A stretch of 64,000 nucleotides of DNA from an uncultured Lachnospiraceae bacterium (lineage in GTDB: Bacteria; Bacillota; Clostridia; Lachnospirales; Lachnospiraceae). The notes beneath the pieces are model-generated. The model was not told the origin of the DNA. It was given only the letters and a program-made list of their open reading frames with translations, and did no database searches. The first letter of the stretch is position 1. Each line of letters opens with the position of its first letter. Positions 8,088 through 16,710 of the stretch are shown here, piece by piece. The DNA is taken from contig CAJUPT010000006.1 in the NCBI GenBank assembly GCA_910588405.1, positions 1 through 64,000 on the forward strand, read 5' to 3'. A program made the translations under genes and the position numbers.

Positions 8088-9332
8088 TCATTCCAGATTC
8101 GCATGGCGCGGATACATGGTTTCGCCGGTCTCCCCGGTCAACTCCATCAATTCCAGAATAATACTGTCATATACCAGCCAGGAAAGCTGCTCGAACAAAC
8201 TGCCCATAGGCTGTATTGACGTTGCGGTATCCGCCGCCTGGTTTCCTTTTTTTGGGGTTGCTCCCGGTATCGTGATTACGATATCTGCCGCCTGCCCGAT
8301 AGCGGCTTCCGGGAAGATCGTCAGAGTGCCCACCGATGCGCCGGCCGCTTTCGCCTTATTGACATTTGCCAGCATGCCGGCCGTCGTACCTGAGCCTGAC
8401 CCCACCACCAGAAGATCGCCTTTCCCGATCGAGGGCGTAACAGGATCGCCGACAAAGTAGGTGGTCAGCCCCAGATGCATCAGCCGGTTAGCAAAGCCCC
8501 TGGCCGCAAAGCCGGAGCGCCCTGCCCCTGCCACAAAAACGCGCTTTGCTTCGGCACAGGCCTTTGCCAGCCCATAAACTTCCTCCTGCTTCACCTGCGG
8601 GCTATATTGCGACAGTTCGTTTATAATCTGTTCCAGTTTCCCGCTGCCGGGATTATTTTCTTTTATACTATCCGGGCAGCAAGAGCCCCCGCTTTCCTCG
8701 ACAGGCCGATGAATCTTTTCCGCAATATCTCTGGCCGACTTAACCGGATCTTCCGCATGGGCAATTCCCCCTCCCACAATCACGACATCCGCCCCTGCAA
8801 GCCGGTACTGCTCCACAGTATCCGCGCCGATACCGCCTGCGACGGAAACAGTGGATTGCTTCGCGTATGCTTTGATCTGCTTCAAATCCTGCAAAGGCGT
8901 CCGTCCTGCCATCTGCTGGTCAATGCCGGTGTGAACCGCGATATTGACGATTCCCGCCATTTCCAGTTCTTTTATCCTTTTTGGAAAATTGTCAACGCAG
9001 ATCATATCAGCCACAATTTGCTTCCCAAATTCTTTTGCGGTTTTCACACATTCTTTTATGGTCAGCAGATCGGTGACGGCAAGCACTGTGACATAGTCCG
9101 CTCCTGCCTCAAAGCACATCTTCGCCTCCCATTCCCCCGCATCCATAATTTTCGCGTCCGCGAGAATCTCCTTTTCCGGAAAATGCTCCCGGAACGCCCG
9201 CACCGCATGCAGCCCTTCCCTGACCAAAAACGGCGTGCCGATTTCGATAATATCGATCTGCTCCCTCACCTGCTCACAAAGCAAAAGTCCCTGTTCGATA
9301 GTGACCTCGTCCAATGCAATCTGTAATTTCAT
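8088..9332 (-). CDS. Fused 3-hexulose-6-phosphate synthase / 6-phospho-3-hexuloisomerase
   Basis: Residues 1-~210 are an OMP-decarboxylase-type barrel of the HPS family (begins M-K-L-Q-I-A-L-D, with A-D-A-K-I-M-D-A-G, and V-A-G-G-I-G near the end). After a ~25-residue linker, residues ~235-405 form a SIS-domain PHI (G-A-G-R-S-G; V-G-S-G-S-G-T-T). HPS condenses formaldehyde with ribulose-5-phosphate and PHI converts the product to fructose-6-phosphate. In non-methylotrophs the pair detoxifies formaldehyde or, in reverse, supplies pentose phosphate. The start at 9332 fits GAGAGG eight bases upstream; an ATG six codons earlier overlaps that site. It is a single-gene unit. A role next to the methyltransferases in this window is only suggestive. 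Confidence 0.93.
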   Translation of the reverse strand: MKLQIALDEVTIEQGLLLCEQVREQIDIIEIGTPFLVREGLHAVRAFREHFPEKEILADAKIMDAGEWEAKMCFEAGADYVTVLAVTDLLTIKECVKTAKEFGKQIVADMICVDNFPKRIKELEMAGIVNIAVHTGIDQQMAGRTPLQDLKQIKAYAKQSTVSVAGGIGADTVEQYRLAGADVVIVGGGIAHAEDPVKSARDIAEKIHRPVEESGGSCCPDSIKENNPGSGKLEQIINELSQYSPQVKQEEVYGLAKACAEAKRVFVAGAGRSGFAARGFANRLMHLGLTTYFVGDPVTPSIGKGDLLVVGSGSGTTAGMLANVNKAKAAGASVGTLTIFPEAAIGQAADIVITIPGATPKKGNQAADTATSIQPMGSLFEQLSWLVYDSIILELMELTGETGETMYPRHANLE

Positions 9333-9483
9333 GTAAATATCCTCTCTCAATAAAGATCTATCTATACCCGGTTACTGCTTGCCGTCAGCACTCCGCATAC
9401 AAAAGGAACCGGCCTGCTGCCGAAAACTGCTGTCGGCTGATTCGTCCGTCTGATCTCTCTGTCATATAATATCACAGCTGCAG

Positions 9484-10179
9484 TTATTTTCTGTCGCACA
9501 AAAACCTGGCTATCCCAACGTCATAAACCATAATCTTCTGCCCGAACCTTTCCCCCTCTTCTCCCGGAACTTTTCCTTCCAGAACATCTCCTGACGCATC
9601 ATACAGTTTCCCGATCATATTCGGGCTAATGGGGCATGTCCCATGAGAAGGATAGATCTCGTCAAACCGATCCATATACCCTTCCAGCCTTTTCAAACTG
9701 TGTCTGTAAGCCCGCATCTCCCTCTGAATGCCGAACATAAAAATCATCCCATCCTGCACAGGATCGCCGCCAAAAAGCCTGCGGTTTTTCACATCCAGTA
9801 CGGCAATGCTCCCCGGCGTATGCCCCGGCATATGTATGATCTCCAGCTTTCTGTCCCCGAGATCCAATACATCTTTGTCCCATACCGGAACGATATCACC
9901 GCATTGCCTTTGGGCATGATAATAGTTGACCGTTTCCGAAGGATGCATATAAACCGCCCCAAACTGCCCGTTGCTGCGGATATGGTCAGGATCGGCATGA
10001 GTATTCAACAGTTCCACCGGAAGCTCCGTTAACGTTTCCGCTATCCCCTTTGCATCCTCCGTCTGCATTCCGCTGTCGATCAGCAGCGCCTTTTCTTTTC
10101 CCGCAAGAAGAAAAAACCTCACACCGTCCTCGTTAATCGCCCAGGTGGTCGGATCAATCTGTTTTACATTCACCTGCAT
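9484..10179 (-). CDS. MBL-fold metallohydrolase
   Basis: A 231-aa metallo-beta-lactamase-fold protein. The metal-binding motif H-A-D-P-D-H is at residues ~61-66, followed by P-G-H-T-P-G-S near 119, the bridging Asp in F-G-G-D-P and a C-terminal P-S-H-G. This pattern fits glyoxalase II-like and related hydrolases. A thioesterase, lactonase or phosphodiesterase cannot be told apart from sequence. AAGGAGG precedes the ATG at 8-nt spacing. It stands alone between the HPS-PHI gene and a decayed gene. Confidence 0.82.
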   Translation of the reverse strand: MQVNVKQIDPTTWAINEDGVRFFLLAGKEKALLIDSGMQTEDAKGIAETLTELPVELLNTHADPDHIRSNGQFGAVYMHPSETVNYYHAQRQCGDIVPVWDKDVLDLGDRKLEIIHMPGHTPGSIAVLDVKNRRLFGGDPVQDGMIFMFGIQREMRAYRHSLKRLEGYMDRFDEIYPSHGTCPISPNMIGKLYDASGDVLEGKVPGEEGERFGQKIMVYDVGIARFLCDRK

Positions 10180-10206
10180 CAGCCAAACCTCCTTATTTTT
10201 ACTTCT

Positions 10207-10760
10207 TCAATCTCCAGCTTCCATTCCGATTGGAACCAATCCTGTAAGCAACCCTTTATCCTTTAGTCCTTTCATAGCCAAACGAATCCCATTATTTGAC
10301 AGTCCTATTTGTTCCGCCAGTTCCTTTTGCGTAACCAAATCATTTTCTGTTACCAATTCCAAAATTTTACGTTCTGTTTCAGACAACTTTACCGCTTTTT
10401 TTGCGCTAGTTTTTATTTTTATGCCAGTCTCCGCAATCATTTCTCCATCCATACCGCCGCCCAGTTTCGTATCAAAGAAATATTTTTCATTTAGCGGAAC
10501 TTTAATCCGGAACACATCACCTTCCTGAAACTCCAGATCCTATCCGGAATAAAATTTACCATATTTAAGGATACTGTACCATCATCCTCTACGCCCATAA
10601 ACAGGTCTCCCCAAAACGATTCAAAAAGGAACAGATACTTTCATACACATCATGCCCAATCCCATTCCCGCAGCGTTTAAATTCCACCGCAACCGTTTCT
10701 CCAACAGCAAGCACAGCTTCAAATGCATTTAAATCCTTCCCGATTTTCTCCCATCGTTTT
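10207..10760 (-). pseudogene. Decayed AlbA_2 (Schlafen-like) ATP-binding / HTH protein
   Basis: Two pieces of one protein remain on the minus strand. The upstream piece (about 10760-10560) encodes V-A-V-E-F-K-R and I-C-S-F-L-N-R-F-G, then after a frameshift G-D-L-F-M-G-V-E-D-D-G, the start of an AlbA_2 domain. The downstream piece (10515-10207, 102 codons) encodes the C-terminal winged helix (V-T-Q-K-E-L-A-E-Q-I-G-L-S). The middle ~200 residues expected in the family are missing. Frameshift plus internal deletion makes this a pseudogene. Confidence 0.75.
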
Positions 10761-10763
10761 AAA

Positions 10764-11156
10764 TCACTTTTTTATATCGCTGTTCTTTCGCTGACTCTTT
10801 TTAGAAGCCGTAGCCGCAAAACTGATATCGATCAGTTCAAAAATTTTCTTCTCCGCAACCGTCCCGTCCAAAAGCACGGAAATCCAATGTTGCTTGTTCA
10901 TATGATATGCCGGCATAATCCCGTCCTGCTGGGTCAGCATTTCCCGAAGAAACATATCGTCCACTTTCAAGTTCATCACATCCACGTACCCCTCACCGGA
11001 AAGCCCCAGCTTATCCTTACGTACTCCCATGACAAGGGCAAACCATTTACGGTTATCGCTGTGACGGAACACGGCGTTATCATCGTATTTCATCCACGGA
11101 TAATCCGGCGAAACATTATATTTCTTTTTTATGTAGCCAAAAACAAAATCTCTCAT
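10764..11156 (-). CDS. MmcQ/YjbR-family protein
   Basis: A 130-aa protein with the YjbR fold: an N-terminal 'M-R-D-F-V-F-G-Y-I' helix, a central K-W-F-A-L-V-M strand, and a C-terminal H-W-I-S-V-L-L-D-G strand that ends the domain. The family is small, cytosolic and of unresolved function, with a fold resembling the C-terminal domain of some DNA-binding proteins. The tail is rich in Lys and Ser. GGTGG precedes the ATG. The gene lies about 55 bp downstream of the deformylase gene on the same strand, so the two may be co-transcribed. Confidence 0.85.
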   Translation of the reverse strand: MRDFVFGYIKKKYNVSPDYPWMKYDDNAVFRHSDNRKWFALVMGVRKDKLGLSGEGYVDVMNLKVDDMFLREMLTQQDGIMPAYHMNKQHWISVLLDGTVAEKKIFELIDISFAATASKKSQRKNSDIKK

Positions 11157-11212
11157 TCTATTCCACCTTCACGGCAGCCGACAAATGTCCCTGTATATAT
11201 AAAGCGCTCCTA

Positions 11213-11623
11213 TCAGATAACAATCCCTTCCAGATGGTCGCACTCATGCTGGATAATCTGGGCAATATATCCTTCATACGCCTGCGTATGCTTCTGAAAG
11301 GACTCATCCTGATACCGTACTTTGATCTTCCCGAACCGTGTGGTTTTCCTCACTCCGGTCAGGGAAAGACAGCTTTCCTCTGCCTCATAGGGCTGTGACT
11401 TCTGAATAATAACCGGATTGATCATCACAAGATCCGCAAATCCCAGGGAAACAATGATAATCCTTTTCTTACTCCCTATCATATTCGCCGCCATGCCCAC
11501 ACAAGCCTCCCTGTGCGCCGCCAGCGTATCCCGCAGGTCAGCGATTACCTGCCTGTCTTTCTCCGTCGCCTCCTCAGACTTCTGGCCAAGAAACAGGATA
11601 TCCTTCATAATCGGTCGAACCAT
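11213..11623 (-). CDS. Peptide deformylase family protein with altered motif 1
   Basis: A 136-aa protein of the polypeptide deformylase fold, which removes formyl groups from new N-termini using a His-Cys-His metal site. Motif 2 reads E-S-C-L-S (canonical E-G-C-L-S) and motif 3 reads H-E-C-D-H, so both metal ligands and the general base are kept. Motif 1 reads G-M-A-A-N-M-I-G (residues 43-50) where active enzymes have G-L-A-A-P-Q-V-G, so the catalytic Gln is replaced by Met48. It is short for a type 1 enzyme. The start at 11623 follows GGAGG; the frame stays open further upstream without a better site. It may be a functionally divergent paralogue. Confidence 0.82.
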   Translation of the reverse strand: MVRPIMKDILFLGQKSEEATEKDRQVIADLRDTLAAHREACVGMAANMIGSKKRIIIVSLGFADLVMINPVIIQKSQPYEAEESCLSLTGVRKTTRFGKIKVRYQDESFQKHTQAYEGYIAQIIQHECDHLEGIVI

Positions 11624-11810
11624 AACGCCTCCATCTTTTCTCAACGTGCCTTTAAAGCGTGTTCTGCCTGAAAAATATATTCTATATAAAGTATATTCTG
11701 TTATCAGGGTAAAGACAAGCACTTTATGATAAACCGGTATTCATTAACCAGGATAGATAACATCAGCAGAAGCAGGGTATCGACAATCGGCATGGAACAG
11801 GTTTTAAAGC

Positions 11811-11930
11811 TAAATACCCCATAGCAAGCTACGGGGCATCAAGTTTGATGCACAGCAGAGCTACGGGGTATTTGACCCTTATGGCAGTCGCCAAATATCC
11901 GTGCAGGCATGGTTATTTAGCGACTGCCCG
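11811..11930. repeat. Structured intergenic repeat-like element
   Basis: The stem AAATACCCC/GGGGTATTT (11812-11873) encloses the palindrome CATCAA-GT-TTGATG and two copies of GCTACGGGG. It is followed by a second stem GGCAGTCGC/GCGACTGCC (11883-11928). There is no believable gene; short reading frames across it are byproducts. Together with AT-rich sequence to 12031 it fills the gap between the deformylase and UroD genes. It resembles dispersed palindromic repeats of Lachnospiraceae, but copy number cannot be tested here. Confidence 0.6.
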
Positions 11931-12031
11931 CCGGAATAAATATAAAAACGGTACAGGCTACCAATCAGATTGTTTTCGTTGTATAATAAGACTGACGTAC
12001 AGGACCACATACTTTAATACTGGCTTATGTT

Positions 12032-13006
12032 TCAAAAATATTGTACCCTGGAATACCAATATTCATCCAGAGGCCGATATCTGGGATCGCCGACCGCTGT
12101 TCCATTTCCCCTTTCATTCATCAGACAGGCAAATAAAATAAAATTTTTATAAGGTACATAAGTATCAATACATCTTTGCACCTCCTCAAGTATCTCCGGC
12201 ATGTCCGCATCAACCAATGCGGCAGCGCCCGAACCATTAAATCCGCCTTCGACAATCAGTTTTTTTCCATATTCTTTCTGTATGGCAGTCAAATCGTTCA
12301 TATGCTGAGCCGAACTCCAAATCCGTACCCCCATCTCCACATAATCAGGTACAATCGATTCGCATTTACCGCACGTATGCTGACAGACTACAGCCCCACT
12401 CTCTTTGATAGCGTCTAAAATCCGTTTTTGATGGGGTTTGATCAATTCTCTGTAACAAGAAGGTGACATAAAAAGATTTCTTGCATTTGCGTAATCATCG
12501 CAATATGTAATCACATCCGGATGATAAGCCTCAACAATTTTCTTCAACGTCTGAATCTTGTGATCCGCAACAGCCCCAAAAAACTCATAACACTCATCCG
12601 GATCCTCCGCCATCGCAATCAACGCATTTTCAAACCCCATACAGGATGTGATCCGGTCAAATATTCCGGTTCCCCACATCACATTTACCACCTTTTTTGA
12701 TCGGTCTACATCTCTCAGTTCCAGTTCTCCCCAAAACTTTGTGTCAATAGTATCAGTATCCATAAAAGTCATTTTATTTTTCCATTCTGATATTTCTTCA
12801 AAGAGACATTGACCCGGAGCCGGAATAGCCCCTTCCGCACCGGCGATCCATCTAACACCATAGGAATCAAAGCCGCTTGAATCTCTTCTGGCTTTATCCA
12901 CAAAGGCCGGAATCCCTCCGCATACATGATAAAGCTGTGTATATTCCGGCGCATACTGTGGTTTCCCATCCAACAATGCATAAAAATTTTCTTTTTCGTT
13001 CATCAT
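12032..13006 (-). CDS. UroD-superfamily (MtaA/CmuA-type) methyltransferase
   Basis: About 324 aa with the uroporphyrinogen-decarboxylase-like barrel. True UroD N-terminal features are absent. It keeps the zinc-ligand pattern of methylcobamide methyltransferases: H-T-C followed 81 residues later by Cys (F-A-C-L-M). Such enzymes move methyl groups between a corrinoid protein and coenzyme M or another acceptor; here donor and acceptor are unknown. I place the start at the ATG at 13006, after AGGAAG, because the open frame beyond it is Lys-rich and overlaps the MFS gene. The MFS carrier gene lies just upstream on the same strand, so the two probably form an operon. Confidence 0.85.
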   Translation of the reverse strand: MMNEKENFYALLDGKPQYAPEYTQLYHVCGGIPAFVDKARRDSSGFDSYGVRWIAGAEGAIPAPGQCLFEEISEWKNKMTFMDTDTIDTKFWGELELRDVDRSKKVVNVMWGTGIFDRITSCMGFENALIAMAEDPDECYEFFGAVADHKIQTLKKIVEAYHPDVITYCDDYANARNLFMSPSCYRELIKPHQKRILDAIKESGAVVCQHTCGKCESIVPDYVEMGVRIWSSAQHMNDLTAIQKEYGKKLIVEGGFNGSGAAALVDADMPEILEEVQRCIDTYVPYKNFILFACLMNERGNGTAVGDPRYRPLDEYWYSRVQYF

Positions 13007-13058
13007 ATTTCCATCTTCCTTTCTTCTTTTTATTCTTATTAACTTATTGATTTTAAAT

Positions 13059-14300
13059 TCATTCTTTGATATCTTCTTTTTCAGGTTTTTTTGCAATCAC
13101 CGCCAATAGCATCGCAGCCACGCCTAAAACCGTAAATAAAAGATATGCCACCCGATAAGATCCTGTCCTGTCATAAATCATACCAGCCAGCGGGCCTCCC
13201 AACATTCCGCCCAACATCATGGCAGTCATAATATAACCATTCAAGGTTCCAAAAGCCTTTGTTCCAAAATTATAGGAAACAAACTTTGCCATCAGGATAA
13301 AACCAGCTCCGTTTCCAATTGCGTAGGCTACACCAAAAATGTACAGCGGCATATTTCCGGAAGCTTGTGTCAGCGTACTAAGATAAAAAATGGTTCCGCT
13401 GAAAATTATGCTGCTTGTAATCCAGCACCCTCTATGATTAAACATATCCGCCAGCCTTCCCCAGGCTATCCTCGAAAAAATTCCAAAAAACCCATATACA
13501 GAAGCTGCCGTTGCCGCAAGAATAGCGGTATAACCGATGCTCTGAAAATGCGCGATATAAGTTTGCATAACACCCAGACTTGCCATCGTATTGAACGCAA
13601 AGCCAATGAGAATAAGCCAAAACGCAGACGTTTTTAAAGCCTCGGACGCCGTAAAACCAGTCAATACAATATTGGGTTTGTTTTCTGCGTTCTCATGTCG
13701 GGTTCCGTCCGGATACTGCCCCATATCCTCCGGTTTCTCCCGCACAAAAACCGCAAGCAATACCGCCGCTGCTGCCATAATGACTGCCATCATACGATAG
13801 GCTCCCGCATAGCCGGCTGTCTGAATTCTTCCCGCAATCACCGTAGCCAGCAACAATGTAAATGTGCTTTGTCCGGCTGCGCAGATTCCGGTAACAGTTC
13901 CCCTGTATTTCCGAAACCAGGTGGCTGCCATCTTATTAATAAAAATGGTACCTGTTCCGGAAGCTGCAAATCCGGTTATAAAATAGCTGATATAAAACAA
14001 AGGCATTGTTTTGGCCATGCTGAGAAGGAGGAAACCAACCGCGATCAAAACTGCGCCTCCGGTACCGGTAAATCTCAATCCCTTCTGATCCAGCAGTCTT
14101 CCTCCCAAAGTCGCTCCAAAAACACCTCCCAGCGAATTTGTAGTGGCACAAAGCAGGAAAGCTGTCGATGTCACACCCAGTTTCTCAACCACTGGCGCAA
14201 CAAACAGTGAAAGGCTGCTGATCCCCAGATAATTAACCAGACCCATACAGATAAAGGTAATTACCATCATAACCCATCCATAAAAAGAATTTCTTTTCAT
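13059..14300 (-). CDS. MFS transporter (OFA-like)
   Basis: About 413 aa with twelve predicted membrane helices in two halves of six, separated by a charged loop near residue 200 (V-R-E-K-P-E-D-M-G). The N-terminal half has G-G-R-L-L-D-Q-K-G between helices 2 and 3, the usual MFS loop, and the repeat in the second half is G-R-L-A-D. The pattern is nearest to the oxalate/formate-antiporter-like group of monocarboxylate carriers. The start at 14300 is placed 9 bases after GGGGAGG. It is first in an operon with the UroD-like gene downstream and divergent from the PucR regulator, so it likely imports that pathway's substrate. Confidence 0.85.
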   Translation of the reverse strand: MKRNSFYGWVMMVITFICMGLVNYLGISSLSLFVAPVVEKLGVTSTAFLLCATTNSLGGVFGATLGGRLLDQKGLRFTGTGGAVLIAVGFLLLSMAKTMPLFYISYFITGFAASGTGTIFINKMAATWFRKYRGTVTGICAAGQSTFTLLLATVIAGRIQTAGYAGAYRMMAVIMAAAAVLLAVFVREKPEDMGQYPDGTRHENAENKPNIVLTGFTASEALKTSAFWLILIGFAFNTMASLGVMQTYIAHFQSIGYTAILAATAASVYGFFGIFSRIAWGRLADMFNHRGCWITSSIIFSGTIFYLSTLTQASGNMPLYIFGVAYAIGNGAGFILMAKFVSYNFGTKAFGTLNGYIMTAMMLGGMLGGPLAGMIYDRTGSYRVAYLLFTVLGVAAMLLAVIAKKPEKEDIKE

Positions 14301-14433
14301 CTTCATATACCTCCCCAAATGACAGTTGGTTCATTTGCTTTTATATTTTCCACTGTACGCACCGTATAATTATTATAGCAATCCGCCGGTAATCATAGGA
14401 GCCGCAATTATTTGATATTTCCATTTTAAAATA

Positions 14434-14475
14434 CTACAACTTGTAGGTAGTTTTTATTAAAGAATATGTTATAAT
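14434..14475 (+). promoter_or_regulatory. Candidate operator and promoter for the PucR-type regulator
   Basis: A perfect palindrome CTACAA-C-TTGTAG (14434-14446) lies just upstream of a TATAAT at 14470-14475, with TG at 14467. The -35 box is weak. The palindrome sits in the gap between the divergent MFS operon and the regulator gene, where an autoregulatory operator is expected. A TATAAT for the opposite strand lies at 14372-14377. Confidence 0.5.
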
Positions 14476-14513
14476 TTCAGAAGTAAAATATTGCTAGAAT
14501 GAGGAGCAGCGAC

Positions 14514-16043
14514 ATGATCTTTTCAGTAACATCAAGTATATTCTACAAAAAAATAGAAGAATTTACGCAGGTACGGAAAATACAGAAAACTTTCAATGAC
14601 GGACCTATCATCAACACACAGATATGGAACCATGATACCATAGTCAGTCCCAATATGATGTATATAATTCTTGAGAAAGATTTGGAAATAAATTTTAAAT
14701 ATTTCAAAGATAATCTCATCGTCTGCGCAGGAAATTATGACAATGGACAATGCCCTCCTGTTTTTGGCTGCGACCTGATAATATGTCCCCAGCTGACAGA
14801 TCTCTCCGCACTGGTCAATATTATTTTCACCATCCAGAATCAGTTCAGATCCTGGAAAAATACGGTTAATGATATCTATCTGACCACTAACAGCTTCTTC
14901 GAAGTATTTAAGGCCAGCCGCGAATTATTCAACATGGATTTTTTTCTGATGACAACAGATTATGATATTTTGGCCGTTTCAGAGTATTTCTATGGACGCA
15001 AAAAAAACACACGGACAAACGCTCAGATTTTTCTTCGAAATATTAAAAATGATGAAGATCATGAATTTTCAGAACATTTCCATGACACACAGCTTTATGA
15101 AATTAATACGGAGGATGCTTTATACAAAATATATGCCTATAACATTTTTGACCATAACACACACAAAGCCACTTTACTGTTTAAAACTTCTGCCAAAGAA
15201 TACAATTCCGGAGATATCCAGTTAATGTCTTATATGGGACACACTTGCATGGAGCACTACGCAAAATGCTTTTCCATGCAGACACACACAATTGTCGAGG
15301 ACCGCCTGGTCGATGCCCTGTGCAAAACAGCCGGTAACCAGAACCTTCCTCCTGACGAATTTACAGATATCTTAAATGCTCATGACTGGTTTCATTATCA
15401 TCAGTATCAAATATATATATTTACCTTTTTAGAGCAGAAAAGAGTTGGCTTTTCATCAAAATACGCATGTATACAGATCGAGCATTTTCTCCCGGTCAGT
15501 ATTGCGTTTCCCATGGAAGATTACATTTATTGTGTACAGAATATTACTCTGGGCGGACAGACAAACACAAAAAACGATCTTCCTTACTTTTTAAGAGACA
15601 ACCTTTGCAAAGTGGGCATCAGCAACATATTTCACGGCATGAATAACAGCAGTGTTTACTTTAAACAGGCTCATATGGCTTATCTGATCGGTTCTGCCAA
15701 AGAGCCTACTTTCTGGTATTATAGATTTTCTGCTTTTGCCTTTGACTATTTGCTTTACCAATGCCGCAAGGAATATCCCACCGATCAAATCTGCCATCCC
15801 GCATTACGACAGCTAATGGAACATGACACACAAAAACACACGGATTATTATCATACCTTAAGGTTATTTTTGCGGAACAATATGAATGCCTCCAAAACTG
15901 CCGGTGATTTATACATTCACCGCTCTACATTTTTGCAGAGATTTGCGCAGATCAAAAAAATAACTCACATTGATCTTGAGGATGAAACAGAAAAAATATA
16001 TCTTCAGCTTTCTTTTTTATTAACAGAAAAGTCGCCGCAGTGA
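14514..16043 (+). CDS. PucR/CdaR-type transcriptional regulator
   Basis: About 509 aa. The final ~70 residues contain the PucR C-terminal helix-turn-helix (K-T-A-G-D-L-Y-I-H-R-S-T-F-L-Q-R-F). The N-terminal ~250 residues are a sensor region and the middle is the GGDEF-like fold common in this family. Such proteins activate catabolic operons in response to a small ligand. The start at 14514 is 8 bases after GAGGAG. It is divergent from the MFS/UroD operon and followed by a terminator shared with the truncated UroD gene, so it most likely controls this locus. The sequence is AT-richer than its neighbours. Confidence 0.83.
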   Translation: MIFSVTSSIFYKKIEEFTQVRKIQKTFNDGPIINTQIWNHDTIVSPNMMYIILEKDLEINFKYFKDNLIVCAGNYDNGQCPPVFGCDLIICPQLTDLSALVNIIFTIQNQFRSWKNTVNDIYLTTNSFFEVFKASRELFNMDFFLMTTDYDILAVSEYFYGRKKNTRTNAQIFLRNIKNDEDHEFSEHFHDTQLYEINTEDALYKIYAYNIFDHNTHKATLLFKTSAKEYNSGDIQLMSYMGHTCMEHYAKCFSMQTHTIVEDRLVDALCKTAGNQNLPPDEFTDILNAHDWFHYHQYQIYIFTFLEQKRVGFSSKYACIQIEHFLPVSIAFPMEDYIYCVQNITLGGQTNTKNDLPYFLRDNLCKVGISNIFHGMNNSSVYFKQAHMAYLIGSAKEPTFWYYRFSAFAFDYLLYQCRKEYPTDQICHPALRQLMEHDTQKHTDYYHTLRLFLRNNMNASKTAGDLYIHRSTFLQRFAQIKKITHIDLEDETEKIYLQLSFLLTEKSPQ

Positions 16044-16087
16044 TCCAGGAAAACAGATTGTCTGTGAAGCGGATATTTAAAAAAACA

Positions 16088-16128
16088 GATTGCAGGCTGT
16101 TTATCCCAAAATAACACAGCCCGCAATC
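16088..16128. terminator. Convergent terminator-like stem
   Basis: GATTGCAGGCTGT pairs with ACAGCCCGCAATC (one mismatch) around a 15-nt AT-rich loop. An A-run precedes it, so it would have a U-tract when read on the minus strand. It lies between the PucR gene and the convergent truncated UroD gene. Confidence 0.65.
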
Positions 16129-16134
16129 CGGCGC

Positions 16135-16158
16135 ATATCCTTATATCCTTATATCCTT
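16135..16158. repeat. Three perfect tandem copies of ATATCCTT
   Basis: An 8-bp unit is repeated three times, directly past the stop of the truncated UroD gene. It is likely a slippage-prone microsatellite. Confidence 0.8.
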
Positions 16159-16160
16159 AT

Positions 16161-16691
16161 TTACAAATATGCATGTTCTTTCCAAAATTCAATCAGCGGT
16201 GCAAACCGGTCATCCCCCACGATTGAACCATTTCCTCTTTCGTTCATAATGCAGGGATATAAAATGAAATTTCCTGTTTTGGCGTATGCGTCAAGGCAGC
16301 GCTGTGCCTCCGTCAATATTTCTTCTACCGTAGCATCAATACATCCTGCTCTTCCAGAAGAATTGAATCCACCTTCTATTAATAATTTCTTTCCATACTT
16401 TTTCTGAATTCCAGTCAGATCATTCATATACTGCGCAGAACTCCAGATCTGAATCCCCATTTCAACATAGTCATCTATAATGCCCTCGCACCTTCCGCAG
16501 GTATGCTGAATACAGACTACATTCCTGGATACGATCACATCTATAATTCTTTTATGATGCAGCTTTAAAACTTTCCTGTATACGGAGGGAGACATAAATA
16601 GATTCTGCGCGGCAGCCAAATCATCACAATAAGTGATCGCATCCGGTTTGTAAGCGTCAATCATGCGGTTTACTGTATTAAACTGTCAATA
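16161..16691 (-). pseudogene. 5'-truncated UroD-superfamily methyltransferase
   Basis: The last ~170 residues closely resemble the C-terminal half of the 12032-13006 protein, with shared blocks such as Y-V-E-M-G and W-S-S-A-Q and the same H-T-C...x81...Cys spacing. Upstream of codon M-I-D-A-Y the homology continues only for a few codons (N-T-V-N-R), then meets an in-frame TGA and a stub C-Y-E-Y near 16690. The N-terminal half is absent. It ends about 20 bp from the small ORF that trails the SWIM gene, so this is probably a deletion or insertion junction. It is likely non-functional. Confidence 0.8.
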
Positions 16692-16710
16692 TTCATAACA
16701 CCCCTCAATT

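Noticed and set aside
11845-12141. 98-codon plus-strand frame across the palindromic element
   Set aside because: It runs through a repeat and then antisense to the UroD gene; typical over-call of palindromic repeats.
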